Assembly (NCBI RefSeq): GCF_013402795.1
Contig: NZ_CP058595.1
Location: 159,501-223,500 of the forward strand
From: Costertonia aggregata
Lineage (GTDB): Bacteria; Bacteroidota; Bacteroidia; Flavobacteriales; Flavobacteriaceae
Direction of reading: 5' to 3'
DNA length: 64,000 bases
The position numbers and the translations under genes are program-made. How positions within the stretch are numbered: position 1 is the first letter of the stretch; every line of letters begins with the position of its first letter. This document shows positions 7,181-16,535 of this stretch, in pieces. Under the pieces are notes generated by a model that worked only from the letters and a program-made list of their open reading frames with translations, was not told the origin of the DNA and ran no database searches.

Positions 7181-9706
7181 ATGGTCAACTACAATGAAAA
7201 CAAAACTTACAGGTCAATAAAACCAATACTACTTTTGTTTTTATTATTCTCAGTATATGTAAATTCTCAGAAGACAAACCATACAATACATACCGAGAAA
7301 ATATACCTTCATATCAACAAAACCTTTTTCACTGCCGGAGAAGATATTTGGTTTAAAATATATTTGGTAAATGGCATTACCAATAGGCCGCTAACGCCCA
7401 GTCAAATAGTTTATGTTGAACTCATTGGTCCAAATTTTAAAATATTGGAGAAAAAAACTTTTAAGAGTGTTGAAAGTAACGATCATGGCAATTTCAAAAT
7501 ACCTGTTCGTGCAAAAAAAGGTGTATACACTTTACGTGCCTATACCAACTACATGAGAAATTTTGATGATAGTATTTTTTTTAGAAAAAATGTTTTCGTG
7601 AATACCAGCAATACGTTAAAAAACAAGTATAAAAATAATTCAAAGCCCGATACTGTTGATGTTACTATAAACAAAAATATATCTACTTCAAATAAACAAA
7701 ACATCGATATTCAGTTTTTCCCCGAAGGAGGGCATATGGTCAACGGTTTTTTAAATCATGTTGCCTTCAAAGCCATAGATTCTAATGGAAAAGGAATACC
7801 GGTCTCTGGGGAAATTATAGATGAAACTGGCACAAAAATTATTGAGTTTAATACCTCATATCTAGGCATGGGGAAGTTCTATTTTATTCCAAAAAGCGGA
7901 AAAACCTACTGGGCCACTATTTCAGATATAGATTTGGGAAAATCTTTTTTTCTGCCCAAGGCCCTTAATAATGGTATTCTCATGACCCTTGTAGATGATA
8001 GGGAAAATTACAGATTAGATATCAGGTCATCTTTGAAAAGGGAAATCAACAACTTTAAAATAATCGGTAAACAAAAACAGAATATAATTTTTGAGACCAA
8101 AATCAATACAGACAAAAAAAGCTCTTCAGCCATTGTAAGAATAACGAAAGATATATTCAAAGAAGGTATTGTACAGCTAACCCTTATGGATAATCAAAAT
8201 AAACCCTTAGCTGAACGACTTTTATTTCATGACAATGGGAATAAAAACACCCAATCTATTGTTTCAGCATCTGAAAATAAAAATGTGTCGAGAAATCTGA
8301 TCAATTTGGAAATCGATATGAAACCATATTATGATACAGACGAAACTGTGAATATGTCGTTAGCAGTGGTTGACAAAGCCGTAACCGCCCCACAATACAG
8401 TACAGATATAAAAACCTTTTTATTATTGAATTCACAATTGCGTGGCAAAATTGAACAACCAGGTTATTACTTTTATTCAAACGGTTCCGACCGAAAGCAA
8501 CACCTAGATTTATTAATGATGACACAAGGTTGGCGCCAATACCTTGTTGATAAGTATGAAGTGAAAACCAAACCCGCTGTTACATTTTTACCCGAAAACG
8601 ACATAAGCATTAAGGGCAAAGTCAAATATCAATACCATTCCAACAAACAGATTAATGCAGAAGTATCTTTATTCTATAAAAATAAAGAGGAAATGGGGCA
8701 AGACAAAATCAAAACAGATACACTAGGTAATTTTGTTTTTAGCAATCTTACTTTTACCGATACAACAACGGTTTTACTTACTGCCGCACAATATGGTCAA
8801 AGTGCACCAAAGAAAAAAAATGAAAAGGATTTTAGTTATGTTATTGAATTAGATTCATTGGAGTCTCCTAAAATTAGAAGTGAGATGCATAACCAAATCA
8901 TAAGAAAGAAGTTTGTTTTTGACGATTTTACATCACTACTGGAAAGAGCCGAAAACAACAGTAACAAATTCTTTTATTCTAACAATATCATACAACTGAA
9001 AGAATATACAGGCAATGCCCAAAAGAATAAAAAAAAGACCAAATATGAACTTAAAAGAAGGTTTGCATTATATAATGTGCCTTCCCATACTGTTGATTTT
9101 GAAGAGTTGAGGAGAGACTTTCCAAATATTGATCCAATACTAGCATTGCAAGGAAGAATACCCGGCTTGTCAATTCGAGGAAACGGTGCTTTTCTGAGAG
9201 GTTCGGGTTCATTGTCGGGTAGTACAAATAACAAAGTATTACTGCTTTTGAACGGCACACCTATATTTGACGACCCTTTCTTATTGGCTATTGATATTGA
9301 TTTTATAGATATCATAAAAGGCCCTAGGGCTGCTATTTATGGGTCTAGAGCGGCAAATGGTATAATAGCGATTTACACGAGAGATGGCAGCGAAGAATCT
9401 TTTGATGCCAATAATGGTGATAAAAGTAATAGTATACATTTTTCACACCAAGGGCTTAATAAACCAAAAAAATTTTATGAGCCAAAATACGATATCAAAG
9501 AGAATACCCTTGATGAACCTGATTATAGAGACACTTTGTGTTGGAGGCCCAATATAACGTTGGATGAAAACGGTATGGCAAAAATATCCTTTTATGCGTC
9601 AGATATACCATCAACCTACAAGGTAATTTTAGAAGGTGTTACCTCAAAAGGGAATCCTATAAAAGCAATTACACAATTTGATATAACAGCTCGCAAAGAA
9701 AAATGA
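7181..9706 (+). CDS. Exported MG2-domain protein with C-terminal TonB-plug-like domain
   Basis: An 841-residue exported protein with a signal peptide (about residues 1-29, ending YVNSQ). Near the N-terminus is a macroglobulin MG2-like domain (KIYLHINKTFFTAGEDIWFK and GVYTLRAYTNYMRNF, about 40-150). The middle part is beta-rich. Residues about 640-750 resemble a TonB receptor plug: LALQGRIPGLSIRGNG, then LLLLNGTPIFDD, then IDIIKGPRAAIYGSRAANG. No C-terminal outer-membrane barrel follows, so it is not a full receptor. In Bacteroidota such proteins are often labelled TonB-dependent receptor plug or carboxypeptidase-regulatory-like proteins and their role is unclear. Its stop overlaps the acetyltransferase start by 4 nt. 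Confidence 0.8.
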   Translation: MVNYNENKTYRSIKPILLLFLLFSVYVNSQKTNHTIHTEKIYLHINKTFFTAGEDIWFKIYLVNGITNRPLTPSQIVYVELIGPNFKILEKKTFKSVESNDHGNFKIPVRAKKGVYTLRAYTNYMRNFDDSIFFRKNVFVNTSNTLKNKYKNNSKPDTVDVTINKNISTSNKQNIDIQFFPEGGHMVNGFLNHVAFKAIDSNGKGIPVSGEIIDETGTKIIEFNTSYLGMGKFYFIPKSGKTYWATISDIDLGKSFFLPKALNNGILMTLVDDRENYRLDIRSSLKREINNFKIIGKQKQNIIFETKINTDKKSSSAIVRITKDIFKEGIVQLTLMDNQNKPLAERLLFHDNGNKNTQSIVSASENKNVSRNLINLEIDMKPYYDTDETVNMSLAVVDKAVTAPQYSTDIKTFLLLNSQLRGKIEQPGYYFYSNGSDRKQHLDLLMMTQGWRQYLVDKYEVKTKPAVTFLPENDISIKGKVKYQYHSNKQINAEVSLFYKNKEEMGQDKIKTDTLGNFVFSNLTFTDTTTVLLTAAQYGQSAPKKKNEKDFSYVIELDSLESPKIRSEMHNQIIRKKFVFDDFTSLLERAENNSNKFFYSNNIIQLKEYTGNAQKNKKKTKYELKRRFALYNVPSHTVDFEELRRDFPNIDPILALQGRIPGLSIRGNGAFLRGSGSLSGSTNNKVLLLLNGTPIFDDPFLLAIDIDFIDIIKGPRAAIYGSRAANGIIAIYTRDGSEESFDANNGDKSNSIHFSHQGLNKPKKFYEPKYDIKENTLDEPDYRDTLCWRPNITLDENGMAKISFYASDIPSTYKVILEGVTSKGNPIKAITQFDITARKEK

Positions 9707-10155
9707 AGATTCGCCCGGCAACTAGGAATGATATACCTGCCATCGTTGGTTTGATAGCCGATGATAAACTGGGCAAACTACGTGAAGATTATCAAGATCC
9801 GTTACCAAAAAAATATTATGACGCTTTTGATAATATAGTTACCGACCCTAACCAAGAGTTAATAGTGCTCGAGACGGCCAAGCGACAAGTTATAGGAACG
9901 TTGCAATTATCCTTTATTCAATATTTGACCTACCAAGGCGGTCTACGTGCACAAATTGAAGCGGTACGGGTTCACGAAAGCTATCGCAACCAAGGCATAG
10001 GCCAACAATTATTTGAATGGGCGATAAAGGCAGCCAAAGAAAGGAATGCCCATGTTGTACAGCTAACTACCGATAAAAAACGACCGGAAGCCCTCAAATT
10101 CTACGAAAAACTTGGTTTTAAAGCCAGCCATGAAGGTATGAAATTGCATATTTAG
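9703..10155 (+). CDS. GNAT-family N-acetyltransferase
   Basis: A 150-residue single-domain acetyltransferase using acetyl-CoA. The N-terminus MKIRPATRNDIPAIVGLIAD is typical of GNAT strand 1/helix 1, and the acetyl-CoA pyrophosphate-binding motif is RNQGIG at 95-100, followed by helix FEWAIKAAKE. The C-terminal EKLGFKASHEGMKL is the usual final GNAT segment. The substrate is unknown. The ATG overlaps the stop of the MG2/plug gene (ATGA), so the two are cotranscribed, which may be coincidental in function. It converges on the glycosidase-like gene with a 2-nt gap. Confidence 0.9.
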   Translation: MKIRPATRNDIPAIVGLIADDKLGKLREDYQDPLPKKYYDAFDNIVTDPNQELIVLETAKRQVIGTLQLSFIQYLTYQGGLRAQIEAVRVHESYRNQGIGQQLFEWAIKAAKERNAHVVQLTTDKKRPEALKFYEKLGFKASHEGMKLHI

Positions 10156-10157
10156 CT

Positions 10158-11273
10158 TTATTGGTTTTTTTCATACTCTTTGTAAATGGCCTTTTCAAAC
10201 GCTTCCCAATGCTCCGTTTGCATGCGTTCGGGAGTAAAAAGGCAAATGCCAGTAGCGCCATTTTCCATTGAAGTCCGTATAGCTGTTTCAATTTCTGAAG
10301 GTAATAACCCATGGTTTTCCGGGTCGTTCTCTTTGGTCTTATCTTCGGAGTTGGGGCAAATAAACAATCCACTATAAATTGGTTTTGAGCCGTTTACCGC
10401 ATTTACCTCTTCTGTAACCATCTCTCCTACCCATTCAGGGCCTTTTACATAAAAATCATTATAGTTCATAGGGTATACCGCATCCAAATCCCATTTATCC
10501 CACTCTTGGCGTACAAGTTTTTTTGCAATGGTCGGGCCAGGGAATACCGCAGCGTTTATGACTTTGTCTTTACCATGCACCACTTTTGCCAAACGTGATA
10601 CCATATTTGTTATCAGGTCATACCGGTACTGTTTCCATTCCTGTATCTGTGAAGCATCATCAACTTCGGTAATATCGATTCCGGTTTTCCCATTGAAATC
10701 CGATGTACATGTATCACAATAACAATAATCGTACTCGGGATATTCCTTATCCATTACCAAACCGTATTTATCCCAAAGGCCTTCTGCCAAGATAACATCG
10801 GGAAAGCGTATGTAGTCCAAATGTATACCATCTATATGTTCAACTGCGGCTACGTTTCCGTATAAATCAGCCAAAAAATTATAGGTACCTTCTTTGTTCG
10901 GGCATAAAAACTTATAATAATCCACATACGCAGGTTTGTCGAAGGCCGATTCCCCATTTCGGTTATGGGCGTATAGGTCTTTGGAAATTTTAGGGTTCTC
11001 CCCTTGTACCATCGTAGGTATCCATGCATGAAATTGCATACCTGCTTGTTTTACCAAGGCTCCTACTCTTTTATAAGTTTCGGGATTATGCCCGCCATTG
11101 TACATCAATCCATCTATTCCCTTGTCTTTGAAGTCCTTGAACTTGATCAGTAATTCCTCGTCACTATCGTTTCCCGGGCCTCCTGTCCAGGCATAGACCG
11201 GAATTTTGGGCCGCTCTTTAGAGCATGACACCAATGTAAATAACGCCAAACAAATCAATATAACTTTCTTCAT
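10158..11273 (-). CDS. Lipoprotein of the GHL10-type glycoside hydrolase-like family
   Basis: A 371-residue lipoprotein (Cys17 in LFTLVSCSKE). The ATG at 11273 is chosen because it starts directly at the signal peptide MKKVILICLALF; upstream in-frame ATGs at 11318 and 11282 only add a polar extension. The body looks like a TIM-barrel of the family-10-like glycosyl hydrolase group (GHL10): DGLMYNGGHNPETYKRVGAL, then VEHIDGIHLDYIRFPD, then DAVYPMNYNDFYVKGP. The Asp/Tyr/Arg cluster in the HLDYIRFPD motif is characteristic. It is expected at the cell envelope and to act on a glycan; substrate is unknown. No polysaccharide-utilisation genes flank it. Confidence 0.75.
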   Translation of the reverse strand: MKKVILICLALFTLVSCSKERPKIPVYAWTGGPGNDSDEELLIKFKDFKDKGIDGLMYNGGHNPETYKRVGALVKQAGMQFHAWIPTMVQGENPKISKDLYAHNRNGESAFDKPAYVDYYKFLCPNKEGTYNFLADLYGNVAAVEHIDGIHLDYIRFPDVILAEGLWDKYGLVMDKEYPEYDYCYCDTCTSDFNGKTGIDITEVDDASQIQEWKQYRYDLITNMVSRLAKVVHGKDKVINAAVFPGPTIAKKLVRQEWDKWDLDAVYPMNYNDFYVKGPEWVGEMVTEEVNAVNGSKPIYSGLFICPNSEDKTKENDPENHGLLPSEIETAIRTSMENGATGICLFTPERMQTEHWEAFEKAIYKEYEKNQ

Positions 11274-11503
11274 ATTTACCATATTTTCAATATTAACAGT
11301 AAAGTAATGAAAATACAAAGGTGATATATCAAAACTTAGCCAAACAGCACTTGCACAATTATAAACAACACCAAATTTTATGTAACGTCAAAATTTATTG
11401 ATAGAAATTAAAAAATCGACAAATTAATCTTTGTTATTTATGATTACCATTTTAAAATCCCACGTTCTTTCCCTATTTTGCAATATCCATTTAGAAATCT
11501 AGT

Positions 11504-13276
11504 ATGCAAAACGTAACCCGACTTTTTGATTTTCCATATTATCAGTTAGAAAAATATAATCTTGATAAAGCTCTTGTAACCAAATATAAGGGAAAGTGGG
11601 TTGCAACATCTACCAAGCAATATCTAGATCAGGCCAATGCTTTGAGCAGGGCTCTTTTGCGAATGGGCGTAAAACCCAACGACAAAGTGGCCATCATATC
11701 AATGAACAACCGTACCGAATGGAATATCTGCGACATTGGCATCTTACAGATTGGTGCCCAAAACGTGCCTATTTACCCTACCATATCAGAAGATGACTAC
11801 GAGTATGTTCTGAATCATTCAGAGGCGAAATACTGTTTTGTATCGTGCCAAGAAGTGTTGGATAAGATACTCGCTATTAGTGGTAAATTAAAAAAATTAA
11901 AAGATGTATATTCCTTTGATGAGCTAAAGAATTGTCACCATTGGTCAGAAGTGCTGAAAAAAGGGGAAGATACCGGCAACCAAGAAGAGGTTGAACAGCT
12001 TAAGGCTAAGGTTACGCCCAAAGACCTGGCCACTCTGATCTACACTTCCGGCACAACGGGAAGACCCAAAGGGGTTATGCTGTCGCATGAAAATTTGGTA
12101 AGTAATGCCATAAACAGTGAACCTAGAATTCCTGTTGAAAACGGAAGTGCGGATGCCCTTAGTTTTCTTCCGCTCTGCCATGTATACGAGCGTATGCTCA
12201 TTTATTTGTATCAATATACCGGAACAAGTATTTACTATGCGGAATCATTGGAGACCATAAGTGATAATTTAAAGGAAGTAGCGCCGCACGTTATGACGGC
12301 AGTGCCAAGGCTACTGGAAAAAGTCTATGACAAAATTATTGCCAAAGGCCATGCATTGACAGGTATAAAAAAGAAACTTTTCTTTTGGGCCGTAGAGGTG
12401 GGGCTAAAATATGAGCCCTATGGCAAAAACGGCTGGTGGTACGAGCAGAAATTGGCCATTGCACGTAAATTGATATTTAGTAAGTGGAAAGAAGGCCTTG
12501 GTGGCAATTTATCCACCATCGCCTCAGGAAGCGCTGCTTTACAACCACGTTTGGCACGCATATTTAATGCAGCTGAATTTGGCCTAATGGAAGGCTACGG
12601 ACTCACGGAGACTTCTCCCGTGGTTTCCGTTAACGATATGCGTAACGGTGGTTTTAGAATAGGTACGGTTGGTAAGCCAATAGCGGATACCGAAGTCAAA
12701 ATAGCCGAGGACGGGGAAATCTGTATCAAAGGCCCACAAGTGATGATGGGCTACTACAAAGACCCCGAAAAAACTGCCGAAGTCATCATCAATGGCTATT
12801 TTCATACTGGAGACATCGGAGAAATAGATGCAGACGGTTTTCTAAAAATTACCGATCGTAAAAAAGAGATGTTCAAGACATCGGGCGGTAAATATGTTGC
12901 CCCACAGTTATTGGAAAACCGATTTAAACAGTCTCGCTTTATCGAGCAACTAATGGTTGTAGGAGAAGGTGAAAAAATGCCCGCGGCATTGATTCAACCG
13001 GATTTCGACTATCTTTTTGAATGGGCTAAGGACAACAATATCACCATAAGCGAAAATTCCGATATCATATTGAACGAAAAAGTGTTGCAACAATTTCAAG
13101 AAGAAGTTGACCTTGCCAATGAGAATTTTGCCAAATGGGAAAAAGTGAAAGCTTTTAGATTGACTCCAGATATCTGGAGTATCTCCGATGGTCATCTAAC
13201 GCCAACGATGAAATTGCGCCGCAAAATCATAAAGGAAAAATATATCGGCCTTTATAATGATATCTACCAACATTAA
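11504..13276 (+). CDS. Long-chain acyl-CoA synthetase (AMP-forming)
   Basis: A 590-residue AMP-forming ligase that activates fatty acids to acyl-CoA, the first step of beta-oxidation. The ATP/AMP-binding P-loop LIYTSGTTGRPKGVMLSHEN lies at about 178-197, with later landmarks EGYGLTETSPVVS, YFHTGDIGEIDADGF and ITDRKKEMFKTSGGKYVAP. The length and the DRKKE/GKYVAP signature match long-chain ligases (FadD-like) rather than acetyl-CoA synthetase. It lies immediately upstream of the marR-fadNAE operon in the same direction but separated by 379 nt, so it is likely a separate transcript in the same pathway. No signal peptide. Confidence 0.92.
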   Translation: MQNVTRLFDFPYYQLEKYNLDKALVTKYKGKWVATSTKQYLDQANALSRALLRMGVKPNDKVAIISMNNRTEWNICDIGILQIGAQNVPIYPTISEDDYEYVLNHSEAKYCFVSCQEVLDKILAISGKLKKLKDVYSFDELKNCHHWSEVLKKGEDTGNQEEVEQLKAKVTPKDLATLIYTSGTTGRPKGVMLSHENLVSNAINSEPRIPVENGSADALSFLPLCHVYERMLIYLYQYTGTSIYYAESLETISDNLKEVAPHVMTAVPRLLEKVYDKIIAKGHALTGIKKKLFFWAVEVGLKYEPYGKNGWWYEQKLAIARKLIFSKWKEGLGGNLSTIASGSAALQPRLARIFNAAEFGLMEGYGLTETSPVVSVNDMRNGGFRIGTVGKPIADTEVKIAEDGEICIKGPQVMMGYYKDPEKTAEVIINGYFHTGDIGEIDADGFLKITDRKKEMFKTSGGKYVAPQLLENRFKQSRFIEQLMVVGEGEKMPAALIQPDFDYLFEWAKDNNITISENSDIILNEKVLQQFQEEVDLANENFAKWEKVKAFRLTPDIWSISDGHLTPTMKLRRKIIKEKYIGLYNDIYQH

Positions 13277-13600
13277 TTTTTTAAAAAAATTGTTATCCTG
13301 AATAGAATTATAGATTGGTGTTAAAAAATATACTATCTGAAACTGTTCAAATACAAAAAATAATTTTGGCAATAAACTTTCTTGGTCGGGCAACAAAGGC
13401 TTTATGTTGGGAAATGTATTTATCATATTATGAGCGATCATGAAAATACTATCACATTTTTGGTACCCATCATTTACCACTTAGCGGTAATCCCATCTAT
13501 CTTCAGTACAAAAATAGGAGCTGAAATCATAAACAGAGAGCAAATAAACACCTGAACATTTACTTTTCTTTATAATCAAGATTTAAAAAACTTTACATAC
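13277..13600. other. Intergenic stretch between the acyl-CoA ligase and marR
   Basis: AT-rich and without a convincing gene. It holds a 41-codon open frame (13430-13555, plus strand) with no recognisable family and a small hairpin (TTACC at 13474-13478 with GGTAA at 13486-13490). No terminator with a clear T-run was seen after the ligase stop. Confidence 0.5.
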
Positions 13601-13624
13601 ATTTATTATGCACGCATAATAAAT
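13601..13624. promoter_or_regulatory. Perfect palindromic operator upstream of marR
   Basis: ATTTATTATGC (13601-13611) and its exact reverse complement GCATAATAAAT (13614-13624) are separated by AC. Such an 11-bp-arm palindrome is the usual kind of site for a MarR dimer. It lies 7 nt upstream of the -7 box and covers the expected -33 region, so binding would block the promoter of marR-fadNAE. Autoregulation by the adjacent MarR protein is inferred. Confidence 0.75.
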
Positions 13625-13630
13625 TTTTAA

Positions 13631-13638
13631 TATATTTG
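13631..13638 (+). promoter_or_regulatory. -7 promoter element of the marR-fadNAE operon
   Basis: TATATTTG matches the Bacteroidota -7 consensus TAnnTTTG and ends 17 nt before the marR ATG. The -33 position falls inside the 24-nt palindrome. Confidence 0.6.
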
Positions 13639-13655
13639 ATTGCAATTAAGATCCT

Positions 13656-14111
13656 ATGAAGGAAATTACGATTGATTATGCTCTTCGTGCCACTTGGCAA
13701 GCAGTAGCTCGTATGTATAATGAAGAAGCTAAACAATTTGAGACCACCATGGCCGTAGGCTTTACCTTATTGAGCATAGATCCAAAAACTGGTACACCAT
13801 CTACCGCTTTAGGACCTAAAATGGGCATGGAAGCTACGAGCCTTTCCAGGATTTTAAAAAGTATGGAAGAAAAAGGTTTGATTGAAAGGCGACCTAATCC
13901 CTCAGATGGCAGAGGCGTGTTGATTCATTTGACCAATTTTGGCCTCGAAAAAAGAAAAGACTCCAAAGATGTGGTGTTGCGCTTTAACGAGGTTATCAAA
14001 AAACATGTTCCAGAGGAGAAATTAAATCATTTTTTTGAGGTGACAGAGACTATCAATAAGCTTATATCCGATAAAAAAGTATATATAAAAGACATATCAA
14101 ATCATTCATAA
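13656..14111 (+). CDS. MarR-family regulator of the fatty acid degradation operon
   Basis: A 151-residue winged helix-turn-helix regulator. The DNA-binding part is at about 50-110: a helix ending in TALGPKMGMEATSLSRILKSMEEKGLIERRPNPSDGRG, where the recognition helix and the wing (RRPNPSDGRGV) are typical of MarR. Flanking N- and C-terminal helices would make the dimer. It is the first gene of marR-fadN-fadA-fadE and lies just behind a perfect palindrome, so repression relieved by a fatty-acyl ligand is the simplest model. Ligand and mode are inference; MarR regulators of acyl-CoA metabolism are known in other bacteria. Confidence 0.88.
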   Translation: MKEITIDYALRATWQAVARMYNEEAKQFETTMAVGFTLLSIDPKTGTPSTALGPKMGMEATSLSRILKSMEEKGLIERRPNPSDGRGVLIHLTNFGLEKRKDSKDVVLRFNEVIKKHVPEEKLNHFFEVTETINKLISDKKVYIKDISNHS

Positions 14112-14126
14112 TAGCAGTTTACCATA

Positions 14127-16532
14127 ATGAACAAGCATATTAAAAAAGTAGCGGTAATCGGTTCAGGTATCATGGGTAGCGGTATCGCATGCCATTTTGC
14201 CAACATTGGCGTAGAGGTACTACTCTTGGATATTGTTCCCAGAGAACTTACCGATAAAGAAAAAGCCAAAGGCCTATCTTTAGATGACACTATTGTAAGA
14301 AATAGGTTGGTAAACGATTCGTTGGCCACAGCATTAAAATCGAAACCCTCACCAATTTACCACCAGAAATTCGCCGACAGAATTACAACGGGTAATTTGG
14401 AAGACGATACAGTAAAGGTTTCTGAAGTTGATTGGATAATCGAGGTTGTCGTTGAACGCTTGGACATTAAACAAAAAGTGTTTGAAAATCTTGAAAAACA
14501 TAGAACACCGGGAACTTTGATTACTTCTAATACATCAGGGATTCCTATAAAATTCATGTCCGAAGGGCGAAGCGATGATTTCCAAAAGCATTTCTGTGGT
14601 ACGCATTTCTTCAATCCAGCACGTTATTTAAAACTTTTTGAAATTATTCCAGGCCCAAAAACCTCATCAGAAGTACTGGATTTTCTAAACGGGTATGGGG
14701 AGCAGTTTCTTGGAAAAACTTCAGTAGTTGCCAAAGATACTCCTGCTTTCATCGGAAACCGTATCGGTATATTCAGTATTCAGAGCCTTTTTCATATGGT
14801 CAAGGAAATGGGGATGACCGTTGAAGAAGTTGATAAATTGACAGGTCCCGTTATCGGTCGGCCAAAATCGGCCACTTTTAGAACGGTCGATGTAGTTGGG
14901 TTGGATACCTTGGTGCATGTAGCCAATGGTATTGCGGAAAATTGTAAGGATGATGAGCGTCATGCCTTGTTTTCGTTACCGGATTTTATTTCCACCATGA
15001 TGGAAAATAAGTGGCTGGGAAGCAAAACCGGGCAAGGCTTCTACAAAAAATCCAAAGACGCCAAAGGCAAAACCGAAATCTTGACGCTGGACTTGGATAC
15101 CATGGAGTATCGGTCAAAAAAGAGTGCGAAGTTCGCCACTTTGGAATTGACGAAGACCATAGATAAAGTAGTGGATAGATTTTCTGTTTTAACGGGAGGA
15201 AAAGACAAAGCTGGAGAATTTTATAGAAAGAGCTTTGGTCAGTTATTCGCTTACGTATCGCATCGAATTCCTGAAATCACTGACGAATTATATAAGATTG
15301 ATGACGCTATGAAAGCCGGTTTTGGCTGGGAGCATGGCCCGTTTCAGATTTGGGATGCCGTAGGATTGGATAAAGGTCTGGAATTTATAGCTGCTGAAAA
15401 TCAAGAAGCGGCCTCTTGGGTGGCGGATATGAAAGCAGCTGGAATCGATTCCTTCTATAGTGTAAAGGACGGTGCGACCTATTTCTATGATATTCCAAAG
15501 AAAGAAATGGTAAAGATTCCTGGACAGGACGCCTTCATCATTTTGGACAATATTAGAAAATCAAAAGAAGTCTTTAAAAATAGCGGTGTTGTTGTAGAGG
15601 ATTTAGGCGATGGAATCCTAAATGTGGAATTCCAATCCAAAATGAATACGATTGGCGGGGATGTCTTGGCCGGATTGAACAAAGCCATTGATCTGGCAGA
15701 AAAAGATTTTCAAGGACTGGTCGTAGGAAATCAAGCAGCCAACTTCTCCGTAGGAGCAAATATCGGGATGATATTCATGATGGCGGTGGAGCAAGAATAC
15801 GATGAGTTGAACATGGCCATTAAAATGTTTCAGGATACTATGATGCGTATGCGATATTCGGCCATACCCACGGTATCGGCTCCACATGGCATGACACTCG
15901 GAGGTGGCTGCGAACTTTCGCTACATGCTGATAAAGTAGTCGCTGCTGCGGAAACTTACATTGGTTTGGTAGAATTTGGTGTCGGGGTAATTCCTGGCGG
16001 TGGCGGTTCCAAAGAATTTGCCTTAAGGGCCCAAGATTCCTTTAGAAAAGGTGATGTAGAATTGAACGTTTTGCAAGAATATTTCTTGACCATCGGGATG
16101 GCAAAGGTTTCCACATCGGCCTATGAAGCCTATGATTTAGGCATTCTGCAACATGGAAAGGATGTTGTAGTCGTAAATAAAGACCGTCAAATAGCAACAG
16201 CCAAAGCCCATGCGAAATTAATGGCGGAAGCCGGATATACGCAACCTGTAAAACGAAAGGATATCAAAGTTCTAGGGAAGCAGGCACTTGGAATGTTCTT
16301 GGTAGGCACCGATTCTATGGAAGCAAGTCACTACATTAGTGAGCACGACAAGAAAATTGCCAATAAATTGGCATATGTCATGGCTGGTGGGGATTTATCC
16401 GAACCAACATTGGTCAATGAACAATATTTGTTGGATCTGGAACGCGAAGCTTTTTTATCACTTTGTACCGAAAGAAAAACATTGGAGCGTATTCAGCACA
16501 TGTTGAAAACGGGAAAACCTTTAAGAAATTAG
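14127..16532 (+). CDS. fadN: 3-hydroxyacyl-CoA dehydrogenase / enoyl-CoA hydratase (FadN type)
   Basis: An 801-residue bifunctional beta-oxidation enzyme. The NAD-binding dehydrogenase domain is N-terminal (VAVIGSGIMGSGIACHFANIG at about 9-29, GTHFFNPARYLKLFEI near 160). The crotonase domain follows at about 490-700 (NFSVGANIGMI, LGGGCELSLHAD, GVIPGGGGSKE). This order is the reverse of E. coli FadB/FadJ and matches Bacillus subtilis FadN, about 789 residues. The next genes, fadA and fadE, reproduce the fadNAE order of Bacillus. It follows marR by 15 nt. Cytoplasmic; probably works with the thiolase as a complex. Confidence 0.93.
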   Translation: MNKHIKKVAVIGSGIMGSGIACHFANIGVEVLLLDIVPRELTDKEKAKGLSLDDTIVRNRLVNDSLATALKSKPSPIYHQKFADRITTGNLEDDTVKVSEVDWIIEVVVERLDIKQKVFENLEKHRTPGTLITSNTSGIPIKFMSEGRSDDFQKHFCGTHFFNPARYLKLFEIIPGPKTSSEVLDFLNGYGEQFLGKTSVVAKDTPAFIGNRIGIFSIQSLFHMVKEMGMTVEEVDKLTGPVIGRPKSATFRTVDVVGLDTLVHVANGIAENCKDDERHALFSLPDFISTMMENKWLGSKTGQGFYKKSKDAKGKTEILTLDLDTMEYRSKKSAKFATLELTKTIDKVVDRFSVLTGGKDKAGEFYRKSFGQLFAYVSHRIPEITDELYKIDDAMKAGFGWEHGPFQIWDAVGLDKGLEFIAAENQEAASWVADMKAAGIDSFYSVKDGATYFYDIPKKEMVKIPGQDAFIILDNIRKSKEVFKNSGVVVEDLGDGILNVEFQSKMNTIGGDVLAGLNKAIDLAEKDFQGLVVGNQAANFSVGANIGMIFMMAVEQEYDELNMAIKMFQDTMMRMRYSAIPTVSAPHGMTLGGGCELSLHADKVVAAAETYIGLVEFGVGVIPGGGGSKEFALRAQDSFRKGDVELNVLQEYFLTIGMAKVSTSAYEAYDLGILQHGKDVVVVNKDRQIATAKAHAKLMAEAGYTQPVKRKDIKVLGKQALGMFLVGTDSMEASHYISEHDKKIANKLAYVMAGGDLSEPTLVNEQYLLDLEREAFLSLCTERKTLERIQHMLKTGKPLRN

Positions 16533-16535
16533 AAA

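Noticed and set aside
13196-13480. 94-codon minus-strand open frame after the acyl-CoA ligase
   Set aside because: Its 3' part lies antisense within the ligase and no family, signal or start context supports it.
13430-13555. 41-codon plus-strand open frame before marR
   Set aside because: Possible but unsupported: no family pattern, no promoter and no coupling to marR.
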